Source of the DNA: Desulfopila inferna
Lineage (GTDB): Bacteria > Desulfobacterota > Desulfobulbia > Desulfobulbales > Desulfocapsaceae
Reading direction: 5' to 3'
Assembly: GCF_016919005.1 (NCBI RefSeq)
Contig: NZ_JAFFQE010000004.1
Span: 1 to 64,000, forward strand
Length of the DNA stretch: 64,000 bases
Positions 51,467 through 60,430 of this stretch are shown one piece after another. The notes under the pieces are model-generated. The model searched no databases and was not told where the DNA came from. It saw nothing but the letters and a program-made list of their open reading frames with translations. Each line of letters opens with the position of its first letter. The stretch's first letter is position 1. The position numbers and the translations under genes were made by a program.

Positions 51467-51545
51467 GCCATGGTTATAGAGGCAGATTCACGGAGTTTTA
51501 AATACATTTTTCGTTTTTTTAGGGCAGTTTTTCAGGAATAAGGCA

Positions 51546-52730
51546 CTAAAAAGCTACTTTTTCTATCTTTGCCGAATTTTTCTTGATTGCGATTCTAATC
51601 CAGCCGAGATTGGTATCTTTATCTGCAACAATAACCAGAAAGGCATCCTCGCCCACGGGTGCGAACATAACAGGGCCTTCAGCGTATTCAAGCATGGTCA
51701 TGTTCAGTTCGCCTTGACCAAGCTGGGTTCCCATCGCTTCTGCCGACCCGAAACCGGAGGAGGCGATGGCGCCGATCATTTCCGCATCGATGCCGGTTCT
51801 GGCCAGACTGTCCAGCAGGAAACCATCTCGTCCAACCAGGCATGCTGTATGGACGCCATCAATGTTCGTAAACTCTGCTAAGATTTTCTGGATTTCTGTC
51901 ATGTCATTTTCCTCTGTGGTTTCCAATTCTCCTGAATTGGTTGTGATATCGTCTAACTTTTCGGCGGCAGGCGCATTTATGTCTCCTGCCGGTGGTAGTT
52001 CAAATTCTTTTTCCGAGAAGGCCAGGGCATTCACACCGGAAGCAGTTTTGCTTTTCGCCTCATCCTTCATCACCGCCGCTTCAAGCATTAATGATTCAAC
52101 TGATTTTCCCATGCTGACCAGAGGCGGGTCCACTCCATTGACACTCTGAAGCTCTGCCCCCTCTGTTTCAATAATGTTGAAAAACGCCGTTTCTCCGGTA
52201 TCGTTGCCAAACATTGCGTGAATGACCTTCCCCTCTTTGAAAAAGATCATGCCCTCTTTGCCGCCGGCGGTGATCTTTAATGCCGAGGTGGACTTGGCGA
52301 GTCCGTTAAACTGAATGATATCGAGGAGGGCAATTCCTCCGTTCGTTTGGCCGCTGCCGCCTTCTTCCAGAACATTTTCGACAATCTCCCGCATTTCGTT
52401 GATATCGAATGGTTTTTCAACAAACTGCACAGCACCGTCTTTTTTGGCTTTGTTGGCAAAGGCGTTGGATGGATACGCCGTCATGATAATAACTTTGGTA
52501 TCTTTCCATTTGGTGCTGACTTCGGTAAGAAGCTCAAGTCCGCTCATTCCCGGCATATTGATATCGGTGATGACCAGGCTGACGGCGGTTTCGTTGAGGA
52601 TGTTCAGCGCTTCATTTCCCGATTGTGCCGTGAACGTTTCGATATTGGGAATTCCATTATCGAGATTCCTTTGCAGCATCCACAGCATGTCTTCTTCATC
52701 GTCAACAATCAGGACTTTTTTCATTGCCAC
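51546..52730 (-). CDS. Receiver-DUF4388-roadblock fusion response regulator
   Basis: The protein is about 394 residues. A receiver domain (residues 3-125, phospho-acceptor aspartate in VITDINMPGMSG) is joined to a DUF4388/PATAN-like domain (about 140-235, with LLDIIQFNGLAKSTSALKIT, given in part), a disordered linker, and a roadblock domain (about 290-394, with LAEFTNIDGVHTACLVGRDG). No DNA-binding domain is present, so output is probably through protein contacts. The start is a GTG at 52730, preceded by AAAGGAG at the right spacing; the ATG two codons on would be too far from it. It lies 225 bases downstream of the sigma-54 regulator gene on the same strand and may be part of that signalling unit. 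Confidence 0.85.
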   Translation of the reverse strand: MAMKKVLIVDDEEDMLWMLQRNLDNGIPNIETFTAQSGNEALNILNETAVSLVITDINMPGMSGLELLTEVSTKWKDTKVIIMTAYPSNAFANKAKKDGAVQFVEKPFDINEMREIVENVLEEGGSGQTNGGIALLDIIQFNGLAKSTSALKITAGGKEGMIFFKEGKVIHAMFGNDTGETAFFNIIETEGAELQSVNGVDPPLVSMGKSVESLMLEAAVMKDEAKSKTASGVNALAFSEKEFELPPAGDINAPAAEKLDDITTNSGELETTEENDMTEIQKILAEFTNIDGVHTACLVGRDGFLLDSLARTGIDAEMIGAIASSGFGSAEAMGTQLGQGELNMTMLEYAEGPVMFAPVGEDAFLVIVADKDTNLGWIRIAIKKNSAKIEKVAF

Positions 52731-52954
52731 GTCATTCTCCTTTGACTGTCTGTAAAGCACCTTGTTCTTGGGATGCAGTGTAAATATCCAATCACAAGGG
52801 ATAATGGGTATTTATACTCTGTTTCAGAGAATATAGCAAGGTTAGTGCCGGAAAGTCGGAATTGAATATTAATGTAATAAATCATTATCTTACAAAGATT
52901 TACCGTGGCTCGGGAAGGGCTGAAGTGGTTAATAAATAACCGCCTGGTTATTTA

Positions 52955-54253
52955 TTAACCGGAGTTGAGCTTGGCGCGAAGAGTAGTTCTGGTGATCCCA
53001 AGAATTTCGGCGGCCTTGGATTTATTGTTGTCGGTTGCCTTGAGAACATCGCGGATATGCGCCACTTCCATGTCCCTCAGATTAAGGAAGACACTTTTTC
53101 TGTCGGTGATTGTTGTGTGATCTGAAAATGAGAGCCATTCGGATTTGCAGAAGATCATCTCTCTCTCCACAAGGTTGCGCAGTTCTCTGATATTGCCGGG
53201 CCAGTCATGTGACAGCAGAGAAGCGGCGGCGGAGTGGGTGAAGCCTTTGATGTTTCTCTTCAATTCCCGATTGAAGAAGTGAAGGTAGTACTCAGCGAGC
53301 TGCAGAATATCGTCTTCACGATTGCGGAGAGGAGGCAGCGTGATTGGGATGACATTGAGTCTGTAATAGAGATCCTGGCGAAAACTCCCGGTTTTGATGT
53401 ACTCGCATATGTTGCTATTGGTTGCGGCAATGATACGAACAGAGACCTGGATGTCCTGGGTGCCGCCCACCCTGCGAAAAATCGATTCTGCAATAAGACG
53501 AAGAAGTTTGGGCTGCAGTGAAATTGGCAGATTTCCAATCTCATCTAAGAAAAGCGTGCCGCCGTCGGCAATTTCCACAAGGCCTTTTTTGTTGTTCAAG
53601 GCATCGGTGAAGGCGCCTTTTTCATGACCGAAGAGTTCGGATTCAATGAGATTGGCCGATAGGGTGCCGCAGTCCACTTTGACGAAAACCCCATTTTTGC
53701 CCTGCTGCAGATTATGTATCGCGCGAGCGGCAAGTTCCTTGCCGGTGCCGGTCTCGCCGGTTATCAGCACCGGGGCGCCCACCCCGGCGGCGGCGGCGAT
53801 GGCCTCTTTTACCGGGAGCATGGCCCTGGAATAACAGATCATTTCCGGCTGCCCCTCTTCGTGGGAGGTGAGCATGACCCGCTTGCTGATCAGCCGGGAC
53901 TGCATAATCCTGTTGAGCGCAGTAGTGAATTCAATGATGTCGAATGGTTTGACGATATAATCAAGAGCCCCAGCCTTGAGTGATTCAACCGCGGTTTTAG
54001 CGTCATTTTTACCGGTCAGCATAATGATGTCGCTATCGCCCGATATTTCACGAAGTGCCGGGATAAGATCGATGCCGTTGGTGTCCGGCAGGCCGATGTC
54101 CAGGAAAATCAAATCGATGATGTTGGCTTTGAGCAGGGCAAGGGCTTCTCCGCCGGTAACGGCTGTGAGCAGAGAATATCCTGCATGCTTGACAATATTG
54201 CCGAGGGCAAAGATGAGGTCATCAGCATCATCGACTATAAGGACGGTTGCCAT
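52955..54253 (-). CDS. Sigma-54 response regulator with GAFTDA loop
   Basis: The 432-residue protein has a receiver domain (D52 in LIFLDIGLPDTNG), an AAA+ domain with Walker A GETGTGKE (residues 166-173) and a Fis-type HTH at the C-terminus. The sigma-54-contact loop reads GAFTDA (213-218) instead of GAFTGA. Its start codon overlaps the stop of the upstream kinase gene (TAATG), showing a cognate pair. The target is unknown. Confidence 0.93.
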   Translation of the reverse strand: MATVLIVDDADDLIFALGNIVKHAGYSLLTAVTGGEALALLKANIIDLIFLDIGLPDTNGIDLIPALREISGDSDIIMLTGKNDAKTAVESLKAGALDYIVKPFDIIEFTTALNRIMQSRLISKRVMLTSHEEGQPEMICYSRAMLPVKEAIAAAAGVGAPVLITGETGTGKELAARAIHNLQQGKNGVFVKVDCGTLSANLIESELFGHEKGAFTDALNNKKGLVEIADGGTLFLDEIGNLPISLQPKLLRLIAESIFRRVGGTQDIQVSVRIIAATNSNICEYIKTGSFRQDLYYRLNVIPITLPPLRNREDDILQLAEYYLHFFNRELKRNIKGFTHSAAASLLSHDWPGNIRELRNLVEREMIFCKSEWLSFSDHTTITDRKSVFLNLRDMEVAHIRDVLKATDNNKSKAAEILGITRTTLRAKLNSG

Positions 54254-56277
54254 TATTCCCCCGTCGAAAAATAGAGGGTAAAGGTGGTGCCCTTTTTGGG
54301 GGTGCTCTCAACTGTTATAGCGGCGCTGTTTTCCCGCAGTGTTCGATAAACGATGGAGAGACCCAGGCCTGTACCCGTCGATTTGGTGGTAAAAAATGGT
54401 TCAAATACCTTTTCAGTGATCTCCGGAGTCATGCCTACTCCATTATCGGCAACCGAAAGCGTGACATATGAGGAGAGCGGCAGCAGCCCGGGGTTCTTCT
54501 TGCGATGGTTCGACAAGACGGCACCTTTGATGTGCGCTGTTTTCAGATCAATGACGCCACCCTGCTGGATAGCATCCATGGCATTGAGAAAGAGATTGAG
54601 AAGAACCTGCTGCACCTGGTTTGGATCGGCTACGACAGGCGGGACGTTCTGGTAGTCTTCCCTGAAGATGATGTGATTTTTCACCATTTTATTTATGATC
54701 AGGTGCTGCGTTTCGGTGATGATGTCCAGCAGGGAAGTAGAACGGATCTGCGGTTCTGCGGGTCTGGCATAGGAAAAAAATTCGGTCAGCAGGGAATTGA
54801 GCCTGTCCACCTGCCGGATGATCCTGGTCAAACACTCGTTCTGCTCTTCCTTGGTAACCGATTGCCCCTGAATGGATTGGGCCATGATTTTGATGCCGGC
54901 CAGGGGATTACGCACTTCGTGGGCAACGGCGGAGGCTATCTCCGCAACGGTGGCCAGCCGATTCATTTTCTCCATCTCCTTGCGCACATATTTCAATTCC
55001 GATATGTCATCGATGGAGATGATGCGGCCCACCTGATTACCGTGTGCATCCTCTCGGGGAACAACGGAATAGCCGATAATCTTCCGGCCGTCATGCCCTG
55101 AGGTAATCGTCAACTCCTGATCAAGGTGTTTGCTGTTGCCGTGATTAATGTCAAGCAGCCTTGCCGCGGCATCCGGGCCCACCACGTCGATGAGATTTTT
55201 GCCGTCCAGGGTAGCGGTGAAGGTGCTCATGATCGACTCTGCAAGTTCATTATAGGTATGTATATTGCCATCGAGGTCGGTAACGATGAGGCCATGGGTC
55301 AAACCCTGAATAATCGATTCGGAAAACTTCTTCTCTTCCTTGATTTCGTGGATGGAATGACGCAGGTCGTGGACAAGTGTGATGAGCTGGAGGTCCATCT
55401 CCCGACTTTCAATCATGCCCGCGATGATGTTGCATATGGATTCAAAGAGCTGCTTGAAGGCAGGCTGGGAATTATGCCCTTTGCGTGTATAGAGACATAA
55501 TACGCCAACCACCTTTTTCCCTTTTTTGACGGGTGAGCAGAAATGACCGTGTGGTTTAGCCAGACGACAGTTGGCGGCGCTTTTTGATTTCGTGCAGGAG
55601 TCAACATCTACTGCGTCATATTGAGCCGATTGCCCATAGGAACATAATCTCTGCGGTAGTTCCGAACAAGACATTTCACTGTGTTCGGCAAATCCTCTTC
55701 GAGTCTTTACGATAAAGATGTCACTATCCGGTTCCGCTAGAAAGACGGCGCCTCTCGGCAGTAGATTCAACTGCGGTATCGAAAAAAGATGATCAAGAAT
55801 TTTGCCGAGTTGCTGGTCGAGTGGAAGCGGTTGGACCGATATTTTGAGAACCTGGTCAAGAATGGTCTGCTGATGATAAGAGGTGTTAATTTTTTCAAGA
55901 AAACGCTGTTGCCTGCCTAGATCTCTGACCAACACTATAATGGTATCCGATTCATTAATATTAAAAATGAGGAAATGGGCATCGAAGGCTGAGCCGTTTT
56001 TATGTTGGGCTCTCCGAGAGAGCGTGAATTGTTCGGATTGATTTTCCTCCCCGGTGGAGATAATGTCAGTCAGCGTCAGTTTGGGCATTGATTCGGGGGT
56101 GGGAGGCAACAGAAGGTAGAATATATTCTGTTCGAGAGCTTCCTGTTTCGACCATCCGAAGGTTTGCTCGGCACGCCGGTCCCATCCGGTAATTATCTCG
56201 TCTCGATTACAGGTAATGATTGCATGGTCTGTAGCGGAAAGCCTGTGGTTGTTTATTCTATCGTCAATGGCATCCAT
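54253..56277 (-). CDS. PAS-GAF-PAS sensor histidine kinase
   Basis: The 674-residue kinase has a PAS domain (about 15-130), a GAF-like domain with a cysteine-rich stretch (about 150-300), a second PAS (about 315-430), HisKA with VAHEVRNPLAGIKIMAQ (phospho-histidine) and HATPase with VADNGVGMTPEITEKVFEPF, shown in part, then GLGLSIVYRTL. No membrane helix is evident, so it is a soluble cytoplasmic sensor, as expected for redox or gas sensing by PAS/GAF. It is translationally coupled to the sigma-54 regulator that follows. Confidence 0.93.
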   Translation of the reverse strand: MDAIDDRINNHRLSATDHAIITCNRDEIITGWDRRAEQTFGWSKQEALEQNIFYLLLPPTPESMPKLTLTDIISTGEENQSEQFTLSRRAQHKNGSAFDAHFLIFNINESDTIIVLVRDLGRQQRFLEKINTSYHQQTILDQVLKISVQPLPLDQQLGKILDHLFSIPQLNLLPRGAVFLAEPDSDIFIVKTRRGFAEHSEMSCSELPQRLCSYGQSAQYDAVDVDSCTKSKSAANCRLAKPHGHFCSPVKKGKKVVGVLCLYTRKGHNSQPAFKQLFESICNIIAGMIESREMDLQLITLVHDLRHSIHEIKEEKKFSESIIQGLTHGLIVTDLDGNIHTYNELAESIMSTFTATLDGKNLIDVVGPDAAARLLDINHGNSKHLDQELTITSGHDGRKIIGYSVVPREDAHGNQVGRIISIDDISELKYVRKEMEKMNRLATVAEIASAVAHEVRNPLAGIKIMAQSIQGQSVTKEEQNECLTRIIRQVDRLNSLLTEFFSYARPAEPQIRSTSLLDIITETQHLIINKMVKNHIIFREDYQNVPPVVADPNQVQQVLLNLFLNAMDAIQQGGVIDLKTAHIKGAVLSNHRKKNPGLLPLSSYVTLSVADNGVGMTPEITEKVFEPFFTTKSTGTGLGLSIVYRTLRENSAAITVESTPKKGTTFTLYFSTGE

Positions 56278-56461
56278 GATAATCCCGTAAAATGCTCAGC
56301 GCCAAATTCCAGGATGGTCTGCGATCTCCATCCATATTTTGCCTATATCCATTACCATTCGGATCTGCCTTGTACTGGAGTATTGAATACTATCTATTCA
56401 GCGGATCCGCATTAATGATTCTGGTTACCCCTGAAACTCAGCATTCTGGCCCGGGCCGAGA

Positions 56462-56547
56462 CTGCTCTTTTCATCGGGACGCTATAAATCCGTCCATGGG
56501 GACTTCGCTGCAGCCGTCCGGGCAGCAGAGACCCGTGAAAAGAGCAG
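56462..56547. repeat. REP-like structured palindrome
   Basis: The 17 bases at 56462-56478 (CTGCTCTTTTCATCGGG) pair with 56532-56547 with one bulge. An inner GGACG/CGTCC stem surrounds CTATAAATC. This resembles short mobile palindromes common in marine proteobacteria. Confidence 0.6.
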
Positions 56548-56604
56548 CCTTGACCTTGAGCTGAGGATTAAGTGTAATCAGGTAAATGATTATAGTGCCA
56601 TATC

Positions 56605-56628
56605 AAAAATATATTTTCATATATTTTT
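56605..56628. promoter_or_regulatory. Perfect AT-rich palindrome
   Basis: AAAAATATAT and ATATATTTTT are perfect inverted copies around TTTC, about 200 bases before the first hydrogenase-operon gene. It could be an operator or a hairpin. Confidence 0.4.
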
Positions 56629-56825
56629 ACAGGTAAATGGTCGAAAAGTAGAAATAAACTTGAATAAGGTCCGATGCTATTGTAGCTTGATGGGAATTCG
56701 TGAGAAAGATTCTCACGAAAAATAGCAGCAAAGATTGGAGATTATTTTTTGCAAAAAAAACATGAAACAATCTGTAAGGTACTCATTTCCAGAATTGAAA
56801 TATTGCCGCAAGGAGGAGCTTTAAG

Positions 56826-57320
56826 GTGGATGAAATCTTAAAAAAGAGACGCACTTTGCAGGAGACGATGAACTTTATGGCAGCGCTTTCTGCAGGGATC
56901 GAGCCCATCCTCGGGCGCGGCGCCAGCAGTATGACAATGTCGGCAGGTCGCAGTCTGGGAAGAAAGTTTTCCGAAGGGGCCAAACAGACCGATGATCTAA
57001 TGGAGGCGATAGCCGAAGTGCGCAGAATCCTGATGCAGAATCATTGCCTGTGGGGATTCGAACCTTTTAAGCCCGCCTCCCAGAGTGCAATGATAATGAA
57101 GAATGAACAGGGACAGTCCCAGATACAATTGGTTTTTCGTGACTGCATGATTCGTCAGGCGCTTTTTCGCTTCGGTCATCCCCAGCAAGGCTCCCTGTGC
57201 AATATGATGTATGGCTTTTTCGCCGGTGCACTGGAAAGCATTATGGGAAAGAAGGCAACACTGGAAATAAAGCATGCCGGTGAAAATGCCTGTTTGAAGG
57301 TCCTGAGCGTTGATGGATAA
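56826..57320 (+). CDS. V4R-like cysteine protein, first gene of the hydrogenase cluster
   Basis: The 164-residue protein has no signal peptide. Its C-terminal half (RDCMIRQALF, then SLCNMMYGFFAGALESIMG and NACLKVLSV) resembles the 4-vinyl reductase (V4R) fold by cysteine and glycine pattern. It is clearly a paralogue of the protein encoded at 59948: both have an SAGR/AAGR segment, a DC/HC pair, MxxxxxGxL and a late CxxKV. The start is a GTG at 56826 with AGGAGG upstream. It lies 30 bases before the small subunit gene and is almost certainly in the same operon. Its function is unknown; a small-ligand or cofactor-binding subunit is possible. Confidence 0.7.
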   Translation: MDEILKKRRTLQETMNFMAALSAGIEPILGRGASSMTMSAGRSLGRKFSEGAKQTDDLMEAIAEVRRILMQNHCLWGFEPFKPASQSAMIMKNEQGQSQIQLVFRDCMIRQALFRFGHPQQGSLCNMMYGFFAGALESIMGKKATLEIKHAGENACLKVLSVDG

Positions 57321-57350
57321 GCTGTAAATATCTCGTTAGAGGAGTGTACT

Positions 57351-58286
57351 ATGAGTGGTGAAAAAGTTCGCCTGAATACTGAGTGGCTCTGTGACTGCGG
57401 CGGATGTCATGTTGCCATTGTCGATATGCATGAAAAGATTCTTCAAGTGCTGGACGATGTCAAGATCCAAAAATGCCCGGTGCTCACCGATGTAAAAGAC
57501 TATCCTGAGGCCGATGTCGGTATTCTGACCGGCTCCATACGGACTGAACACGATCGTCATGCGGCCATCGAGATGCGCAAGAGTTGCAAAACCATTATCG
57601 CCTTCGGCACCTGTGCCGTCTATGGAGGGTTGCATGGCGCCGGGCTGGCGCACAGCAGCGAAGAGATAATGGATTGTGTCTACAAGACAAATAAGACGAC
57701 GAAAACTGATTTTGTGCCGACCACCAATGTTACCGGGCTCGAGCACAGAGTAATTCCGGTGGATGAGGTGATCGATGTGGATCTCTATCTGCCGGGTTGT
57801 CCGCCTCATGCCCATTACATATTTGAAAGCCTCTCCGCGCTTGTGCAGGGCCGACAGCCTAAGGCGGGGCAGGAGACGGTGTGCGCCGGGTGCAACCGGG
57901 TCATGAAAAAGACTGAGGTAAAGGCGATAAAGAACAGTCTTGAAGGCATAGCGGAAGATGACGTCTGTTTTCTTAGTCAGGGATATATCTGTCTCGGCTC
58001 GGTCACCTTGGATCGTTGTCTGGCTCCATGCCCCAACCATGGCATAATGTGCACCGGATGTGCCGGGCCGACCATGCAGATCCTGGCGGAACCCAACCAC
58101 GATATCAGGACAGAAATCAGCGAGAGAATGTCGCGTCTCACCGCTTTAGAGAACGAAACGATCGTCAGCCATATGGAAAAATCGGCAAAAACCCATTATG
58201 CCTATGCCATGGCAACCAAGATGATCGGCAATAAACCGACTTTTTTGATCCATAAGTGGATTGCAGATGTGGAGGCAGGAAAATGA
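57351..58286 (+). CDS. [NiFe] hydrogenase small subunit, group 3 type (MvhG/FrhG-like)
   Basis: The 311-residue protein carries the proximal-cluster cysteines (LCDCGGC, C14-C19; GTCAVYGG; LPGCPPH) of [NiFe] hydrogenase small subunits. The C-terminal half has VCAGC and CPNHGIMCTGCAGP, the two extra [4Fe-4S] clusters of group 3 small subunits. No Tat signal is present, so it is cytoplasmic. AGAGGAG precedes the ATG. The large subunit gene follows with a 4-base overlap. An HdrA/MvhD partner is not encoded nearby. Confidence 0.92.
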   Translation: MSGEKVRLNTEWLCDCGGCHVAIVDMHEKILQVLDDVKIQKCPVLTDVKDYPEADVGILTGSIRTEHDRHAAIEMRKSCKTIIAFGTCAVYGGLHGAGLAHSSEEIMDCVYKTNKTTKTDFVPTTNVTGLEHRVIPVDEVIDVDLYLPGCPPHAHYIFESLSALVQGRQPKAGQETVCAGCNRVMKKTEVKAIKNSLEGIAEDDVCFLSQGYICLGSVTLDRCLAPCPNHGIMCTGCAGPTMQILAEPNHDIRTEISERMSRLTALENETIVSHMEKSAKTHYAYAMATKMIGNKPTFLIHKWIADVEAGK

Positions 58287-59707
58287 GTAAAACCATAAAA
58301 ATAGATCCGGTTACCCGTATCGAGGGGCACGCCCGCATCGTTCTTGAGTGCGACGACTCCGGAACGGTGACCGAAGCCTCCTTCTGCGTTAACGAGTTGC
58401 GCGGTTTTGAACGCATTCTGGTGGGCATGGAAGCATCGACTATGCCGCAGGTTACCGCACGTATCTGCGGTGTCTGTCCGACTGCGCATCATCTGGTGGC
58501 GGCCAAAGCTCTTGACAATGCCGCCGGAGTAGAGATACCTGCCGCGGCAAAGCTGCTGCGCGAGTTCATGTACATGGGGCACTATATTCATTCCCACAGT
58601 CTTTCTCTCTTTGTACTGGCAGGTCCCGATCTGGTATTTGGACTTGACGGTGATCCCGCCACGCGCAATATCGTCGGCATGGTTGAGGCCAATCCGGAGT
58701 TGAGCCGGAAAGGGCTGCGGTTGAGAAGCCTTGGCCAGAAGATCAACGAGACCATCGGCGGCAGGGGGATTCATCCGGTAACCGCGGTGGCCGGCGGCAT
58801 TTCCTTTAGCCTCAGTGACGGTCAATTCAAGAGACTGCAGGAACTGACGGCCGAGTCGGTCCAACGGGTTCATGAGTTGGCCGGCCAGGTAAAAAAATTG
58901 CTCTTCAACCTGCTCGACAAGAATCCTGTTCTTCTGGAAAAGCTGAATTCCGAAAGTTGGTATCTGGGAACTGTACAGGGCGGCAGACTCAACTTTTATG
59001 ACGGCATGTTGCGAGCCATGGACACCCAGGGCGGGCTCAAAGAGGATTTCAGCTCCCTCTGCTATAAAGAGATGATGAGTGAAAGGGCGGTGCAGAATTC
59101 CTATGCCAAGGAGGTGTATCTCAATATGGATGGGGCGGAACAGATGTACCGTGTCGGTCCGCTGGCCCGGTTGAATGTGGCCGACTCCATGGAAACTCCG
59201 CTGGCGCAAAAGGAATTCGAGGTGTTCAGGGAAAAATTCGGAAAACCCTGTCACAATGCGGTCCTGCAGATGTATGCCAAACTTATCGAACTGGTATATG
59301 CCTGTGAGAAATCGCATGAGATAATCAACAATCCAGCACTTCGCGGCGAGACTCGGGTACCCGCCGATTTCAGAGGCGGCACCGGTATCGCCCATATAGA
59401 GGCGCCCCGGGGAACGCTCATCCATGAATATGATATTGACGATCGCGGCATAGTACGCAGCGCCAACATGATTATTGCTACCCAGCAGAATACCGCGGCC
59501 ATCAATGCATCCCTTAGAGAGGGGGCCAACAGCATGCTGCAGGAATCCGACGACGAGGCCATGCTGAACGGTCTTGAATTCGTGGTTCGCTGTTATGATC
59601 CATGTCTGGCCTGTTCCACTCACGCCATAGGTAAGATGGCCCTTGATGTCGAGCTCGTTCAGAATGGCAGGATCGTTCGCAAACTGAGGAGGAAAGACAA
59701 TGCTTGA
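58283..59707 (+). CDS. [NiFe] hydrogenase large subunit, group 3 type (MvhA-like)
   Basis: The 474-residue subunit binds the NiFe site: RICGVCPTAHH (C62 and C65) and DPCLACSTH (C441 and C444). A 27-residue tail follows His447 and should be removed by the maturation protease encoded downstream. The N-terminal IDPVTRIEGHARI matches all [NiFe] large subunits. The ATG at 58283 overlaps the small subunit stop by 4 bases. Group 3c (MvhA), 3b and 3d all share these features; the partner set favours an electron-transfer type without NAD-binding subunits. Confidence 0.94.
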   Translation: MSKTIKIDPVTRIEGHARIVLECDDSGTVTEASFCVNELRGFERILVGMEASTMPQVTARICGVCPTAHHLVAAKALDNAAGVEIPAAAKLLREFMYMGHYIHSHSLSLFVLAGPDLVFGLDGDPATRNIVGMVEANPELSRKGLRLRSLGQKINETIGGRGIHPVTAVAGGISFSLSDGQFKRLQELTAESVQRVHELAGQVKKLLFNLLDKNPVLLEKLNSESWYLGTVQGGRLNFYDGMLRAMDTQGGLKEDFSSLCYKEMMSERAVQNSYAKEVYLNMDGAEQMYRVGPLARLNVADSMETPLAQKEFEVFREKFGKPCHNAVLQMYAKLIELVYACEKSHEIINNPALRGETRVPADFRGGTGIAHIEAPRGTLIHEYDIDDRGIVRSANMIIATQQNTAAINASLREGANSMLQESDDEAMLNGLEFVVRCYDPCLACSTHAIGKMALDVELVQNGRIVRKLRRKDNA

Positions 59708-59951
59708 AATGAAAATAAAAGAGAAGGCCTGTCGCGGCTGCCGGCTCTGCCTCGATGTCTGTCCGACGGATTGCTTTTCCTTCAACGAAGAGACCGGAAA
59801 GGCTGAAGTCGAGATCCTGGAGAACTGTATTGCCTGCCTGAGCTGCGGCTATATTTGTCCCTCCGGCGCCATTACCCACAGCAATTATCCTGCCGTCTCC
59901 AATTTCTACCGCAATATTCATTTCAGTCAGCGTATGGAGAAGTTCCTATGA
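59700..59951 (+). CDS. 2[4Fe-4S] ferredoxin
   Basis: The 83-residue protein has CRGCRLCLDVCP and CIACLSCGYICP, each giving a [4Fe-4S] cluster, with a short C-terminal tail. It should take electrons from or deliver them to the small subunit. It overlaps the large subunit gene by 8 bases at its start and the next gene by 4 at its end. Confidence 0.92.
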   Translation: MLEMKIKEKACRGCRLCLDVCPTDCFSFNEETGKAEVEILENCIACLSCGYICPSGAITHSNYPAVSNFYRNIHFSQRMEKFL

Positions 59952-60430
59952 TAGAAACATCAGAATTACAGCTTACCGCTGAAGATCATGACAAGGCATT
60001 TGTGGAAGTCTGCTTCCTGCTTGATATGTTTGTCAGCACCATAGAGAAATTCGTCGGCAAGTCGACTCCGGCTCTTGCCGTTGCCGCCGGCCGGAAGATG
60101 GCTCTGAATATGCCCATACACCTGAATGATCCCACTCCTGATAATGCACTCAGCGAGCTAGTCCGGGTGTTCACTATTCAGCAGATGGAAATTTCCGGGG
60201 AAATGCAGGGCAATGACGCGATGATCACCATTGACCACTGCCCGATCGGAGCTGTCTGCAGGGAACGCAAGATGGAGCTGGACGGTGCCGCCTGTCAGAT
60301 GTTCCACTATTATATCGGCGGCATACTGGCCGAATTTACCGGCAGACCGGCCAGGCCCACCACCATAACTGTGGCGGATACCAGCTGTACCTTCAAGGTT
60401 ACCCTTGGCGGTGCTCCCAGAAAGGCATGA
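59948..60430 (+). CDS. V4R-like cysteine protein, second copy in the hydrogenase cluster
   Basis: The 160-residue protein is a paralogue of the one encoded at 56826. The shared pattern is VAAGRKMALNM, ITIDHCPIGAVC, DGAACQMFHYYIGGILAEFTG and DTSCTFKVTL, in which cysteines and the glycine pattern fit the V4R fold. It starts at an ATGA overlap with the ferredoxin gene and ends in another ATGA overlap with the protease gene, so it is made with the hydrogenase. It has no known role; it may bind a small ligand or hold a cluster or metal for electron transfer or maturation. Confidence 0.72.
   Translation: MIETSELQLTAEDHDKAFVEVCFLLDMFVSTIEKFVGKSTPALAVAAGRKMALNMPIHLNDPTPDNALSELVRVFTIQQMEISGEMQGNDAMITIDHCPIGAVCRERKMELDGAACQMFHYYIGGILAEFTGRPARPTTITVADTSCTFKVTLGGAPRKA

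Larger units (their letters stand above)
56278..56825. other. Divergent regulatory region before the hydrogenase operon
   Basis: The 548 bases contain a structured REP-like element (56462-56547), an AT-rich perfect palindrome (56605-56628) and a family-2 repeat fragment (56745-56800). No canonical promoter was certain; a sigma-54 or FNR-like control could not be verified. Confidence 0.5.

Noticed and set aside
54505-55101. A 198-codon plus-strand frame
   Set aside because: It lies antisense to the PAS-GAF-PAS kinase gene; the composition is a shadow of the coding strand.
58202-59785. A 527-codon open frame on the minus strand opposite the hydrogenase large subunit
   Set aside because: It lies fully antisense to a confirmed hydrogenase gene and its product shows no family; the open frame reflects codon bias of the real gene.
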